A DNA stretch of 64,000 nt, from assembly GCA_020636355.1 (NCBI GenBank), contig JACJYB010000004.1, positions 62,001 to 126,000 on the forward strand. Direction: 5' to 3'. The translations under genes and the position numbers were made by a program. This DNA comes from Lewinellaceae bacterium (GTDB taxonomy: Bacteria; Bacteroidota; Bacteroidia; Chitinophagales; Saprospiraceae). Under the pieces are notes generated by a model. It searched no databases, was not told where the DNA came from, and saw only the letters and a program-made list of their open reading frames with translations. Of the stretch, positions 33,478 through 42,836 are shown one piece after another (the first letter of the stretch is position 1; each line of letters starts with the position of its first letter).

Positions 33478-36400
33478 ATGAAGTCGCATGCTCCATACGC
33501 AGGCCTATGGAACTTGGGAATTTGCTTGTTACTTACAGGCATTTGGTCATCCTGTTCCAACTTGGGTTTACAGGAGAATAACCTATTTGCCGAGTACCAA
33601 CAAAAAGTTCGCGATGTCAGTGAAACCATGCAGATACAACTGCAGGACTGCATTGATCCGGATGGAGAAATTCTCTGCGACGCTTCTCAATTTCTACCGT
33701 TTCAACAGTTTTATGTCCGGAAAAAGAAGACCTGGACCTTCTGGACGGGGAATAAGATTCCAGTGGATGCACTGGATAGCCTCTTTGCCTTACCCATCCG
33801 AGACGGAATTGTCGAAATAGGAACCAAACATTATCTTTTCTACAAACAAAATACAGCCACAACCGAAGCAGCTAGTCTGGCTTCCCTGGAAGATTTGGGA
33901 AATTACCTCTTCCAGGTGGACGATATGCTGCAGGTACATTGGCCCGATGGTAAATCCTGGATTGAATTGAATCCGGACCGCCTCCCGGTGGCCATTAACA
34001 TTGAACGCCAGCTCAAAAGTCAGAATACGATGCTGGTCATCCTGGCGGTTTCTTTATGGATCATTTTATTTCTTGGATTATACATTCTTCTTAGTCGTCA
34101 CGATGGATGGACCCCCTGGAAGACCTACACTGCGTGGGGGGTAGGCAATTTTTTACTGGCTTTGTTCATTCCTTTAGGCGTCATGCCGATGTTTGCGGAT
34201 GAATCGATATCCTCCCAGCTAGCTGCCTATACCCTGAGCGGGCTATTGTTGCTCGGAATGGTATTTTATTTGCACCGGCAAAGCGACCACCTGTTCGTTT
34301 TCCTTCGAAAGAAACGATTCGGTGATTTGCCTCTGACCGGCCTCACCTACATATTTATCCTGATAAGCTTTCTGGTTCTGGCCCGCATTGCCCAGACCTT
34401 TGTCCTCAATCTGCGGATACCCCTTGAACTGGATAATTTCTTCGCCAGTCAAATCATCAGCCTGGTTGCCCTGGTCTGCCTGGTTATTCTCAGTATAGCT
34501 CTGTTTGTATTACACCACCGGTTACTTACCGAGATCATCGAGCGTGATGTGGATCGTAAAGCGCGGTTGATGAGTTACCTGGCAGCATCCTTTATTTCTT
34601 TGCCTGTGTATTGGTTGCTATCCATTGCGTTTTCATGGACCTTCTTTTTCCTATTCGCGGCGATTTACATCATCCTTTTTGAGCTGTTTTTAGAAACGGT
34701 CAGACCTTCTATCACCTGGCTGATTACCTGGCTGATCTTATTCTCAGGTTTCACGGCAATAATACTTTTTAAATTCAACTGGCTTGAGGACCTCGAGTTA
34801 CGCAAACAAATCGGGTACGAACTGCTTACCAATCCACCGGAAAATGTAGAGAACTACAGTGTAGCCCTTTACCGGGCCGATACGCTGGACCCTACGAATG
34901 CGCCGGATATATATCCCATGCAATTCCCTTTTGAAATTTCCGGTGATCAGGGCTATAAGGAAGTCATCAAGGATGGCCGTTCAGAATTACTGGTCTGGCT
35001 GAACCCCAAAGAGGTTGCCGTAATTGGAAAGCCGCTTATGGGAATGATCAAGCCCATATCTGCTTTTAGCTACGTATTTATTTTATTTCTAATTTGTTTC
35101 ATACTCCTGGTCTTATCCAATACCTACGGAAGGTTTATACCTACTTCTTTGCAGATTGATTTAAGCAATAGTCAGTCCCTGAGAAACAGGATTCAGTTGT
35201 CGGTAATTGCCGTGATTATGGCCTCCTTCCTGATCATTGCCGTGATCACTGTGTTTTATTTCAAAAATTCTTCGGAAGCTGCCCAATACAGTCAGTTACG
35301 TTCAAAACTATCCTCTGCCATTCAGTCCATTGAAATGACGCTTTCGGCGACAAAACCGGAATTGCCTAATCTCGAGCGGGTCAACGTTCAGCTCAAAGAC
35401 TTTGCTTCCATCAACAAGACCAATCTTGAGCTTTTTGATCCTTACGGACACCGGTTGAAATCATTTTCCGGAAACGGGTCCCAAGCTCAAATTTATGACG
35501 AATGGGTTCCTTATCACATTTACCGGCAATTCGCAACCTCCAAGAGTAGTGATGTCTCCTACCTCGATATCCAGTCGGATTACGGAACGACCTTTTTCGC
35601 ACCCATCTACACGCCTACCCGTCTTGCCGGATTCATCAGCATTCCGGACCTGGACAGCAGCAAGCTCCTTCAACAGAATGTCAATGACTTTATCGGTACT
35701 TTGCTAAACGTTTACATTTTCCTCCTCTTATTAGCAGGCTCTGTAGCCATAGCCGTAGCTAATTCCATCACCCGACCACTGTTTGCACTCGGCGAAAATC
35801 TGAAGCAAATCAAACTTGGCCAGCCAAACAAAAAGTTGCATTGGGATAATATGGATGAAGTGGGTGAGTTGATCAACAACTACAATGAAATGATCCAGAA
35901 ACTGGAAGATAGCGCCCAGTTTTTAGCACACACGGAAAGGGAAATGGCCTGGAGAGAGATGGCTAAACAGGTAGCCCATGAAATCAAAAACCCGCTGACT
36001 CCGATGAAGTTGAGCATTCAGCACATGCAAATGGCCAGTCGCTCCCGGCCGGAAGAAATACACCAAGTGGTGGACCGGGTTTCCCATACGCTGGTTGAAC
36101 AAATCGACAACCTCTCTCAAATTGCTTCGGAGTTTTCCAATTTTGCCAAAATGCCACAACCGGAGAACGAGAAGGTTATCCTCAATGAAATCGTGGCGAA
36201 TGTACACGACCTGTTCCGTAAGCGGGAGGACATGGACATCAGCCTGTATGTACCTATTGACGAGATCTATGTTTTCGCGGACAAGAATCACTTATTGCGC
36301 GTGCTGAACAACCTGGTTAAAAATGCAACGCAGTCCATTCCTAAATCCAGGCGGGGTAAAATTATGATCCGGTTATACAAAGAAGGAGACCATGCCCGCA

Positions 36401-36645
36401 TTGAGGTAGAAGACAATGGAATAGGGATTCCGGACAACATGAAGGACAAGGTATTTTATCCGAATTTCACGACCAAGAGCTCAGGCACTGGCCTGGGCCT
36501 GGCAATCTCCTACAACATCGTCGAATCCTTCAATGGTAAAATCTATTTTAAAACCGAGCTCAACAAAGGGACCACATTCATCATCGACCTGCCGTTAATG
36601 CATATGAAGGACAATTATATGATTACCGAACGGGTCACCCTTTAA
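33478..36645 (+). CDS. NtrY-like membrane sensor histidine kinase
   Basis: A 1055-residue kinase. The N-terminus (GICLLLTGIWSSCSN) looks like a signal or lipoprotein segment. A small extracytoplasmic region is followed by about eight membrane helices (180-400). After another helix (about 530-550) comes a second extracytoplasmic domain (about 600-735) ended by a transmembrane helix, HAMP (NSITRPLFALGENLKQIKLG), HisKA with phospho-acceptor His834 in VAHEIKNPLTPMKL, and HATPase with N box (NLVKNATQSI), G1 (DNGIGI) and G2 (GTGLGLAI). The HEIKNPLTPMKL box is characteristic of NtrY-type kinases, whose partners are NtrX/NtrC-type regulators. The only such regulator here is 18 kb away (14.2-15.5 kb), and it lacks the DNA-binding domain. 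The signal sensed is unknown. Confidence 0.9.
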   Translation: MKSHAPYAGLWNLGICLLLTGIWSSCSNLGLQENNLFAEYQQKVRDVSETMQIQLQDCIDPDGEILCDASQFLPFQQFYVRKKKTWTFWTGNKIPVDALDSLFALPIRDGIVEIGTKHYLFYKQNTATTEAASLASLEDLGNYLFQVDDMLQVHWPDGKSWIELNPDRLPVAINIERQLKSQNTMLVILAVSLWIILFLGLYILLSRHDGWTPWKTYTAWGVGNFLLALFIPLGVMPMFADESISSQLAAYTLSGLLLLGMVFYLHRQSDHLFVFLRKKRFGDLPLTGLTYIFILISFLVLARIAQTFVLNLRIPLELDNFFASQIISLVALVCLVILSIALFVLHHRLLTEIIERDVDRKARLMSYLAASFISLPVYWLLSIAFSWTFFFLFAAIYIILFELFLETVRPSITWLITWLILFSGFTAIILFKFNWLEDLELRKQIGYELLTNPPENVENYSVALYRADTLDPTNAPDIYPMQFPFEISGDQGYKEVIKDGRSELLVWLNPKEVAVIGKPLMGMIKPISAFSYVFILFLICFILLVLSNTYGRFIPTSLQIDLSNSQSLRNRIQLSVIAVIMASFLIIAVITVFYFKNSSEAAQYSQLRSKLSSAIQSIEMTLSATKPELPNLERVNVQLKDFASINKTNLELFDPYGHRLKSFSGNGSQAQIYDEWVPYHIYRQFATSKSSDVSYLDIQSDYGTTFFAPIYTPTRLAGFISIPDLDSSKLLQQNVNDFIGTLLNVYIFLLLLAGSVAIAVANSITRPLFALGENLKQIKLGQPNKKLHWDNMDEVGELINNYNEMIQKLEDSAQFLAHTEREMAWREMAKQVAHEIKNPLTPMKLSIQHMQMASRSRPEEIHQVVDRVSHTLVEQIDNLSQIASEFSNFAKMPQPENEKVILNEIVANVHDLFRKREDMDISLYVPIDEIYVFADKNHLLRVLNNLVKNATQSIPKSRRGKIMIRLYKEGDHARIEVEDNGIGIPDNMKDKVFYPNFTTKSSGTGLGLAISYNIVESFNGKIYFKTELNKGTTFIIDLPLMHMKDNYMITERVTL

Positions 36646-36709
36646 AAGAAAAAGCCCATGCTTGAAAGCACAGGCCATTTGGTTTCGTTTTGCCCATATT
36701 TTGTAGCGA

Positions 36710-37579
36710 TCATTTTAACAGATCGTACATAGTCTGTCCTATTTCTGCCGGTGATTGCACCACGTGAATGCCGCACTCAGCCATTATTTTCATTTTTGCT
36801 TCTGCGGTATCATCTTTCCCGCCGATAATAGCACCTGCGTGTCCCATTTTACGGCCTTTGGGAGCTGTCTGACCTGCGATAAATCCGACGACCGGTTTAG
36901 TACCGTGCGCCTTCACATAGGCAGCTGCTTCCGCTTCCATTCCTCCCCCGATTTCACCGATCATAATGATGCCTTTGGTATCCGGGTCATTCATCAATAA
37001 TTCGACGGCTTCTTTAGTGGTTGTTCCGACGATGGGGTCTCCTCCGATTCCAATACAGGTAGACTGTCCCATCCCGGTTTTGGTAACCTGGTCGACCGCT
37101 TCGTAAGTCAGTGTGCCGGACCTGGATACGATTCCTACATGCCCTTTACGGTGAATGAATCCGGGCATAATACCCACCTTCGCTTCACCGGGAGTTATAA
37201 TCCCGGGGCAATTTGGTCCTATCAACCGGCAATCCCGGTCATTGATATACGCTTTGACCTTGACCATATCCTGAACCGGTATGCCTTCGGTAATGCAGAC
37301 AATCACTTTAATGCCAGAGTCCGCGGCTTCCATAATGGCGTCAGCTGCAAATGCCGGGGGGACAAATATGACGGAAGTATCCGCTCCCGCTTGCTCGACG
37401 GCATCGGCGACCGTATTGAACACCGGAAGATCCAGATGCTTCGTTCCTCCCTTACCGGGTGTTACGCCTCCCACTACCGGCGTTCCGTATTCAATCATTT
37501 GCTCGGCATGAAAGGTACCCTCCTTGCCGGTAAAACCTTGTACAATGATTTTCGAGTTCTTATTTACCAATACACTCAT
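36710..37579 (-). CDS. sucD: Succinate--CoA ligase (ADP/GDP-forming) subunit alpha
   Basis: A 289-residue TCA-cycle enzyme subunit. It shows the CoA-binding domain (KIIVQGFTGKEGTFHAEQM, GGVTPGKGGTKHLDLPVF), IGPNCPGIITPGEAKVGIMP, SRSGTLTYE and the active-site His of GHAGAIIGG that is phosphorylated during catalysis. Length is standard. The beta subunit (sucC) is not adjacent. The ATG overlaps the stop of the upstream divIC-like gene by 4 nt, an unusual pairing that implies coupled translation. Confidence 0.96.
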   Translation of the reverse strand: MSVLVNKNSKIIVQGFTGKEGTFHAEQMIEYGTPVVGGVTPGKGGTKHLDLPVFNTVADAVEQAGADTSVIFVPPAFAADAIMEAADSGIKVIVCITEGIPVQDMVKVKAYINDRDCRLIGPNCPGIITPGEAKVGIMPGFIHRKGHVGIVSRSGTLTYEAVDQVTKTGMGQSTCIGIGGDPIVGTTTKEAVELLMNDPDTKGIIMIGEIGGGMEAEAAAYVKAHGTKPVVGFIAGQTAPKGRKMGHAGAIIGGKDDTAEAKMKIMAECGIHVVQSPAEIGQTMYDLLK

Positions 37580-37920
37580 TGGATCTGCGTTTTCTCCTTT
37601 TTTTGTTCATCCTTCATGATAAACACTTCCTCCCCTTTTTGGTGAAGGAAATATTTTTCCCGGGCGAATTTCTCCTTATTTCGTTCCAGGTCATAAATAT
37701 CGCCCTTTACCTGATCGATGCGACCCCGGTAGTCTTCCTTTTCCTGTTCAAGATTGGATACGGTTTCCGACAACATCCATTGGCGGGTAACTCTGCTTTG
37801 ATCAAAAAAGATCATCCAAACTAAAAATGCCAATAAAGTAATGGCATATTTATTCAACAGCAATTTCCGCCACTTCACCGGTGGAAATGGCCATTTTTCC
37901 AGGATACTTTTTACCTGCAT
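37576..37920 (-). CDS. Septum formation initiator, DivIC/FtsB family
   Basis: A 114-residue single-pass membrane protein with a cytoplasmic basic N-terminus (about 1-25), one transmembrane helix (YAITLLAFLVWMIFF) and a periplasmic coiled coil (VSNLEQEKEDYRGRIDQVK). The end (FAREKYFLHQKGEEVFIM) carries the family motif REKYxxxxxGE. Such proteins bridge FtsQ and FtsL in the divisome. A charged tail follows. Its stop overlaps the sucD start by 4 nt. A near-consensus -7 sequence TATCTTG lies upstream (about 37945). Confidence 0.85.
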   Translation of the reverse strand: MQVKSILEKWPFPPVKWRKLLLNKYAITLLAFLVWMIFFDQSRVTRQWMLSETVSNLEQEKEDYRGRIDQVKGDIYDLERNKEKFAREKYFLHQKGEEVFIMKDEQKKEKTQIQ

Positions 37921-38025
37921 ATTTTGAGCCTTTAGTCTGGCTACAAGATACGATTAAATTCACCTTTTAAAAACGATAGGCCAGGAAGACTACCCAGCAA
38001 TTTTGAGCATTGATCCGGAATCCGA

Positions 38026-39312
38026 TTACTGTTTAAAAGCTTTGCGGCCGGGGAAATAGGCGGTTTCGGCCAACTCCTCTTCGATGCGCAACAATTGATT
38101 GTATTTAGCCATCCGGTCTGACCTGGATCCTGATCCCGTCTTTATTTGTCCGGTATTCAGCGCAACGGCCAGGTCGGCGATGGTATTATCCTCGGTCTCC
38201 CCTGAACGGTGGCTGATGATGGATGTATAGCCACTCCGGGTAGCTAATTGAACCGCGTCAATGGTTTCACTCAACGTACCAATCTGATTCACTTTAACCA
38301 GAATGGAGTTTGCTACCTGCTCTTCGATACCCCGCTGAAGTTTGGAAACATTGGTTACGAAGAGGTCATCTCCGACAAGCTGAACTTTGTTACCCAGTGC
38401 TTTGGTTAAATCGGCCCATCCGCTCCAGTCGTCTTCGTGCAGACCGTCCTCGATGGATATGATTGGGTATTTTTTACACCAATCCACCCAATAACTAACC
38501 ATCTCGGAAGATGTAAGCTTTTCTCCTTTACTTTTATGGAAGTGGTAGACTTTGGCTTCCTCATCATAAAATTCACTGGCTGCTGCATCCAATGCAATGC
38601 AGACATCTTCTCCAGGTCTTAATCCAGCTGCTTCAATCGCCTGTATAACGGTATTAATAGCTTCTTCATTGGAGGTGAGGCTAGGTGCAAAACCACCTTC
38701 ATCACCGACATTGGTGGATAAACCTTTCTTCTTCAACACCGATTTCAATTGATGGAATACTTCAACACCCATCCGCAGCGCTTCCGAAAAAGATTCGCCG
38801 CCAACCGGAACGATCATGAATTCCTGAAAATCAATATTATTATCGGCATGGCTTCCTCCATTTAATATATTCATCAGAGGGACCGGAAGCGTAAACGCAT
38901 TCACGCCACCAACGTATCTGAACAGGGACTGACCGCTGGACTGAGCCGCCGCTTTACTTACTGCCAGAGAAGCTCCTAAAATCGCATTGGCGCCAAGTTT
39001 GGCCTTGTTGGAGGTACCATCCAACTCGATCATGACCTGGTCAATCAATCGTTGCTCATAGACACTAATCCCAATCAGTGCTTCACTGATTTGTTCATTG
39101 ACGTGTTCGCAAGCTTTCAGTACCCCTTTCCCGCCAAAGCGATTTTTATCGTTATCACGTAATTCGACCGCTTCGTATTTTCCGGTTGATGCACCGGAGG
39201 GTACAGCTGCTCGTCCTAAAATACCTTCTTCAGTCAATACCTCCACTTCTACGGTGGGATTCCCTCTGGAGTCCAAGATCTCCCGGGCACGTAAATCAAC
39301 GATTGTACTCAT
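38026..39312 (-). CDS. eno: Enolase
   Basis: A 428-residue glycolytic enzyme interconverting 2-phosphoglycerate and phosphoenolpyruvate. Landmarks are REILDSRGNPTVEVEV at the N-terminus, AVPSGASTG, GGSHADNNIDFQEFMIVP, the metal ligands in ALDAAASEF, SIEDGLHEDDW and LVGDDLFVTN, catalytic Lys in LVKVNQIGTLSE and the loop ISHRSGETEDNTIADLAVA. All are intact. It follows carA on the same strand after 11 nt, an arrangement seen in other Bacteroidota downstream of rplQ. Confidence 0.98.
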   Translation of the reverse strand: MSTIVDLRAREILDSRGNPTVEVEVLTEEGILGRAAVPSGASTGKYEAVELRDNDKNRFGGKGVLKACEHVNEQISEALIGISVYEQRLIDQVMIELDGTSNKAKLGANAILGASLAVSKAAAQSSGQSLFRYVGGVNAFTLPVPLMNILNGGSHADNNIDFQEFMIVPVGGESFSEALRMGVEVFHQLKSVLKKKGLSTNVGDEGGFAPSLTSNEEAINTVIQAIEAAGLRPGEDVCIALDAAASEFYDEEAKVYHFHKSKGEKLTSSEMVSYWVDWCKKYPIISIEDGLHEDDWSGWADLTKALGNKVQLVGDDLFVTNVSKLQRGIEEQVANSILVKVNQIGTLSETIDAVQLATRSGYTSIISHRSGETEDNTIADLAVALNTGQIKTGSGSRSDRMAKYNQLLRIEEELAETAYFPGRKAFKQ

Positions 39313-39323
39313 TGTAATGTGTT

Positions 39324-40433
39324 TTATTGTTTTTCCATTAATTGAATAAACTGATCGAATAAGTAACGGGCATCATGGGGACCAGGAGCAGCTTCCGGGT
39401 GATATTGAACGGAGTAGGCAGGAGCTTTTCTTAGCCGGATCCCTTCAATGGACTGATCATTAAGATTCCGGTGGGTTACTTCCACCAAATCCATATGCTT
39501 TTCCAAATCCGCCGGATCGACACCAAACCCATGGTTTTGACTGGTTATTTCACAGGTACCCGTAATCAGGTTCTTCACCGGATGATTAATACCCCGGTGC
39601 CCATGGTGCATTTTGAAGGTGGAGATACCCATTGCCAAAGCCAGCAACTGGTGGCCCAGACAGATACCAAAGGTTGGCTTTCCCTCTTTAATAATATCAC
39701 GTATGGTCAGGATGGCATATTCCATAGGCGCGGGATCACCGGGTCCGTTGGAAAGAAAATAACCATCCGGTTCCCACTTTTTAATTTCCGCAAAGGTGGT
39801 TGTAGCCGGAAATACTCTTAAGAAACAGTCCCGCTCTATAAAACAATTGAGAATATTTCGTTTGGTCCCGAAGTCAAGCACAGCTACTTTCCATTTCGCA
39901 TTTGGATTTCCGAGAAAATAAGCCTCTTCCGTCGTCACACGGGTGGCTAACTCCAATCCATCCATGGATGGTGTTTGTTTAAGCTGTTGCTTCAATTTTT
40001 CAACATCAAGCTCTTCCGAGGAGATGATTGCATTCATAGCTCCTTTGGTGCGGATGTGTTTTACAATTGCCCGCGTATCGACATCCTGGATGGCAACCAG
40101 GTTTTCACGTTCGAAATAATCCTGAATGGACAGATCGGCTAATTGCCGGGAGTATCCCCGGTCAGTAAAATTTTTACAAATAAAGCCAGAGATCTTGATG
40201 GAGTCTGATTCGACCTCTTCTTCTTTGATGCCATAGTTCCCAATGTGCGCATTCGTTGCTACAAGGATCTGACCAAAATAAGACGGGTCGGTAAAAATCT
40301 CCTGATAACCGGTCATTCCGGTATTGAAGCATATTTCACCGCTGGTAGTGCCGATGGCACCCGCAGCTTTACCATGAAAAACTGTACCGTCCTCTAGGAC
40401 CAATACTGCCGGGCGGCTTCCGATGGAATCCAT
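39324..40433 (-). CDS. carA: Carbamoyl-phosphate synthase small subunit
   Basis: A 369-residue glutamine amidotransferase subunit that supplies ammonia for carbamoyl phosphate in pyrimidine and arginine synthesis. The N-terminal CPSase domain (PAVLVLEDGTVFHGKA, FNTGMTGYQEIFTDPSY) is followed by a class-I amidotransferase domain with the nucleophile Cys in GICLGHQLLALA and the His/Glu pair in YHPEAAPGPHD. The ATG at 40433 is chosen over an upstream TTG. The large subunit carB is not in the window. It is co-transcribed with eno (11-nt gap) from a promoter box just upstream. Confidence 0.96.
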   Translation of the reverse strand: MDSIGSRPAVLVLEDGTVFHGKAAGAIGTTSGEICFNTGMTGYQEIFTDPSYFGQILVATNAHIGNYGIKEEEVESDSIKISGFICKNFTDRGYSRQLADLSIQDYFERENLVAIQDVDTRAIVKHIRTKGAMNAIISSEELDVEKLKQQLKQTPSMDGLELATRVTTEEAYFLGNPNAKWKVAVLDFGTKRNILNCFIERDCFLRVFPATTTFAEIKKWEPDGYFLSNGPGDPAPMEYAILTIRDIIKEGKPTFGICLGHQLLALAMGISTFKMHHGHRGINHPVKNLITGTCEITSQNHGFGVDPADLEKHMDLVEVTHRNLNDQSIEGIRLRKAPAYSVQYHPEAAPGPHDARYLFDQFIQLMEKQ

Positions 40434-40457
40434 TGAAATGACTTTTCTGAGTTTTCG

Positions 40458-40465
40458 CAAATATA
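40458..40465 (-). promoter_or_regulatory. -7 promoter box for carA-eno
   Basis: On the minus strand TATATTTG (plus CAAATATA) matches TAnnTTTG, 24 nt before carA and downstream of the rplQ terminator, so carA-eno is likely an independent transcription unit. Confidence 0.5.
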
Positions 40466-40496
40466 CCGATTGCCAAGCCGGTGTTGGGCGTTATTG

Positions 40497-40533
40497 CAAA
40501 AAAAATCCCTAACCGGACGACCGATTAGGGATT
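40497..40533 (-). terminator. Intrinsic terminator of the ribosomal protein operon
   Basis: On the minus strand AATCCCTAATCGG pairs with CCGGTTAGGGATT (13-bp stem including one T-G pair, TCGT loop), followed by about eight T (plus-strand A from 40497). It lies 23 nt after the rplQ stop. Confidence 0.92.
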
Positions 40534-40556
40534 CATATGCAAAGTTACTGTGCACT

Positions 40557-41036
40557 TTATTCTTCTTCTTGTTTTGCAGATACCGGAGGTGCGGCCGATT
40601 CTGCAGCCTTCGGCTTGCTACCACGGCGAGTACGCTTTTTGGTAGCTTTTGCCGGCGATGTGCTTTTAGTCAGTACATCATTAAAGTCAACCAGTTCAAT
40701 CATGGCAGTTTCAGCCCCGTCACCTAAACGGAATCCGGTTCTGATCACACGGGTGTAGCCACCGGGCCGGCTAGCAACGCGTTCTGCTACTGTGCTGAAA
40801 AGCTCTGTGACAGCTTCTTTATTATTGAGATAGCTGAACACCACACGACGTGAATGCGTGGTATTATCCTTGCCTTTAGTTACTAAAGGTTCTACATACT
40901 GACGCAAAGCTTTGGCTTTGGCCAGCGTCGTGCTGATCCGCTTGTGCTTGATCAAAGCAATGGCCAGATTGCTCAACAAAGCGTCACGATGGCCTTTTTT
41001 TCTACCGAGATGGTTTTGTTTGTTCCCGTGATTCAT
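40557..41036 (-). CDS. rplQ: 50S ribosomal protein L17
   Basis: A 159-residue protein. The conserved L17 core (GRKKGHRDALLSNLAIALI, KAKALRQYVEPLVTKGK) fills the first 115 residues. A Lys/Ala/Pro-rich C-terminal tail of about 40 residues (KATKKRTRRGSKPKAAE) extends beyond the usual length, as is common in Bacteroidota. It is the last gene of the ribosomal cluster, after rpoA and a 111-nt spacer, and is followed by the operon terminator. Confidence 0.97.
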   Translation of the reverse strand: MNHGNKQNHLGRKKGHRDALLSNLAIALIKHKRISTTLAKAKALRQYVEPLVTKGKDNTTHSRRVVFSYLNNKEAVTELFSTVAERVASRPGGYTRVIRTGFRLGDGAETAMIELVDFNDVLTKSTSPAKATKKRTRRGSKPKAAESAAPPVSAKQEEE

Positions 41037-41147
41037 GTTACCATTTTATGAACTTCGCAACACGCTGGGGAACTATGCCGCAAGCATCCCCAATCCGTAA
41101 TTGCAATTTTATTTAATATCCGGACGAAACCCCTTTTACGGCCAGGG

Positions 41148-42146
41148 CTATTCTTCGTCCAGTTTATATTTTGACAAATCCATGCCAAAAGTAAGGTTCT
41201 TGGTCTGTAATAATTCTTCAATTTCAACCAAGGACTTCTTACCAAAATTGCGGAACTTAAGTAGTTCGTGTGTGTCGTATTTTACCAGCTCACCCAGGGT
41301 ATTGATCTTGGCAGCTTTGAGACAATTGTAAGCGCGAACTGAAAGGTCAAGATCTTCCAGGGAGGTCTTGAGCAGCTTCCGCATATGAAGGATGTGTTCA
41401 TCCACGATTTGATCTTCACGACGTGAATCATCATCGAAGGTGATGTTCTCATCGGTAATCAGCATCAGATGCTGAATCAGGATGCGTGAAGCTTGTTTGA
41501 CCGCATCTTCCGGATGGATGGTTCCATCAGTAGTCACTTCAATGGTCAGTTTCTCGTAGTCCGTCCGCTGCCCTACCCGGGTATTGGAAACGGCATAAGA
41601 AACATTTTTGATCGGGGTAAAGATGGCGTCCAATGGAATAACACCGATTGGAGCTTCTTTATTCAGGTTTTCGTCAGCAGGCACGTAACCTCTGCCTTTG
41701 GTCACCGTTAACTCCATTTCGATGTTAACAAAGCTTTCCATGTGGCAGATGACCAACTCAGGATTCATGATCTTAAACACATTGGTAAAAGACTCAATGT
41801 CGCCTGCGGTAAATACATCTTTTCCGCTGATGGTCAGGTAGATGGTCTCTTCTTTTACACTATCGTCATTCAGCACATTCTTTAACCGGACCTGCTTCAG
41901 GTTCAGGATGATGTCGACTACATCCTCAACCACACCACGGATGGTGGCAAATTCGTGGTCTACACCACCGATGCGTACAGCCGAAATGGCAAAACCTTCC
42001 AGAGAAGAAAGTAATACCCTCCGCAAGCTATTGCCGATGGTTTGACCAAAACCAGGCTCCAGAGGCTTAAATTCGAAGACACCTTCGAACTCAGTTGCCT
42101 TTTGGAGAATGATTTTATCTGGTTTCTGAAAATTAAGAATATTCAT
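41148..42146 (-). CDS. rpoA: DNA-directed RNA polymerase subunit alpha
   Basis: A 332-residue protein. The N-terminal assembly domain (EPGFGQTIGNSLRRVLLSSLEG, then the EGVxD loop) is joined by a linker to the C-terminal domain (LDLSVRAYNCLKAAKI, ELLKFRNFGKKSLVEIEELL) that contacts promoter UP elements and activators. The alpha subunit dimer nucleates RNA polymerase assembly. Length is normal. It lies between rpsD (51-nt gap) and rplQ (111-nt spacer) in the alpha part of the cluster. Confidence 0.98.
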   Translation of the reverse strand: MNILNFQKPDKIILQKATEFEGVFEFKPLEPGFGQTIGNSLRRVLLSSLEGFAISAVRIGGVDHEFATIRGVVEDVVDIILNLKQVRLKNVLNDDSVKEETIYLTISGKDVFTAGDIESFTNVFKIMNPELVICHMESFVNIEMELTVTKGRGYVPADENLNKEAPIGVIPLDAIFTPIKNVSYAVSNTRVGQRTDYEKLTIEVTTDGTIHPEDAVKQASRILIQHLMLITDENITFDDDSRREDQIVDEHILHMRKLLKTSLEDLDLSVRAYNCLKAAKINTLGELVKYDTHELLKFRNFGKKSLVEIEELLQTKNLTFGMDLSKYKLDEE

Positions 42147-42197
42147 TTGCTAGCAAACTTAGAATTAGTTCAATATCAAAATAACCAGCCAAGCAGA

Positions 42198-42809
42198 TTA
42201 CTTGGAATACAATTCCACGATCAACTGTTCGTTGATTTTTTCAGGTATGTTTTCGCGCTCCGGATAAGCCAGGAATTTACCTTCCATTTTCTCAGGATTG
42301 AATTCCAGCCATCCGTATTTACGGATTTCCGATTTAGCATGTACGGAATTATGGATTGCGTCCAGGTGCTGGGATTTACCACGGACCTGGATGACATCAC
42401 CCGGCTTCAACTGGTAGGACGGGATGTTGGTTACTACCCCATTGACTACGATGTGCTTGTGGGAAACCAATTGTCTGGCGCCACGACGGGTCGGAGAGAT
42501 ACCGAGGCGAAACACGGTATTATCCAATCGAGCTTCGAGGAATTGTAATAAGATTTCCCCGGTTACACCTTTCTTCCGGTTCGCATGATCAAACAGATTG
42601 CGAAACTGGCGTTCCAGGACACCGTAGGTATATTTAGCTTTCTGCTTCTCCATTAACTGGAGTGCATAGTCTGACTTGGTCTTTCTTTTGCGGGTTAACC
42701 CATGCTGCCCGGCAGGATATTTACGTTTTTCAAACGAATTGTCCGGTCCGAAAATGGGTTCACCAAACGTTCTGGCTTTTTTCGTTCTAGGTCCAGTATA
42801 ACGCGCCAT
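42198..42809 (-). CDS. rpsD: 30S ribosomal protein S4
   Basis: A 203-residue primary 16S-binding protein. It begins MARYTGPRTKKARTFGEP, has the central RRGARQLVSHKHIVVNG S4 RNA-binding fold and ends EQLIVELYSK. The zinc-type CxxC N-terminus is absent, so this is the cysteine-free S4 form. Position between rpsK and rpoA is standard; in other bacteria S4 feedback-regulates the alpha operon. Confidence 0.97.
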   Translation of the reverse strand: MARYTGPRTKKARTFGEPIFGPDNSFEKRKYPAGQHGLTRKRKTKSDYALQLMEKQKAKYTYGVLERQFRNLFDHANRKKGVTGEILLQFLEARLDNTVFRLGISPTRRGARQLVSHKHIVVNGVVTNIPSYQLKPGDVIQVRGKSQHLDAIHNSVHAKSEIRKYGWLEFNPEKMEGKFLAYPERENIPEKINEQLIVELYSK

Positions 42810-42836
42810 AATTATCGATTCTTCTAAGGATTGAAA

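Noticed and set aside
42042..42548. Plus-strand frame across the rpoA/rpsD junction
   Set aside because: Covers two conserved genes on the opposite strand; shadow.
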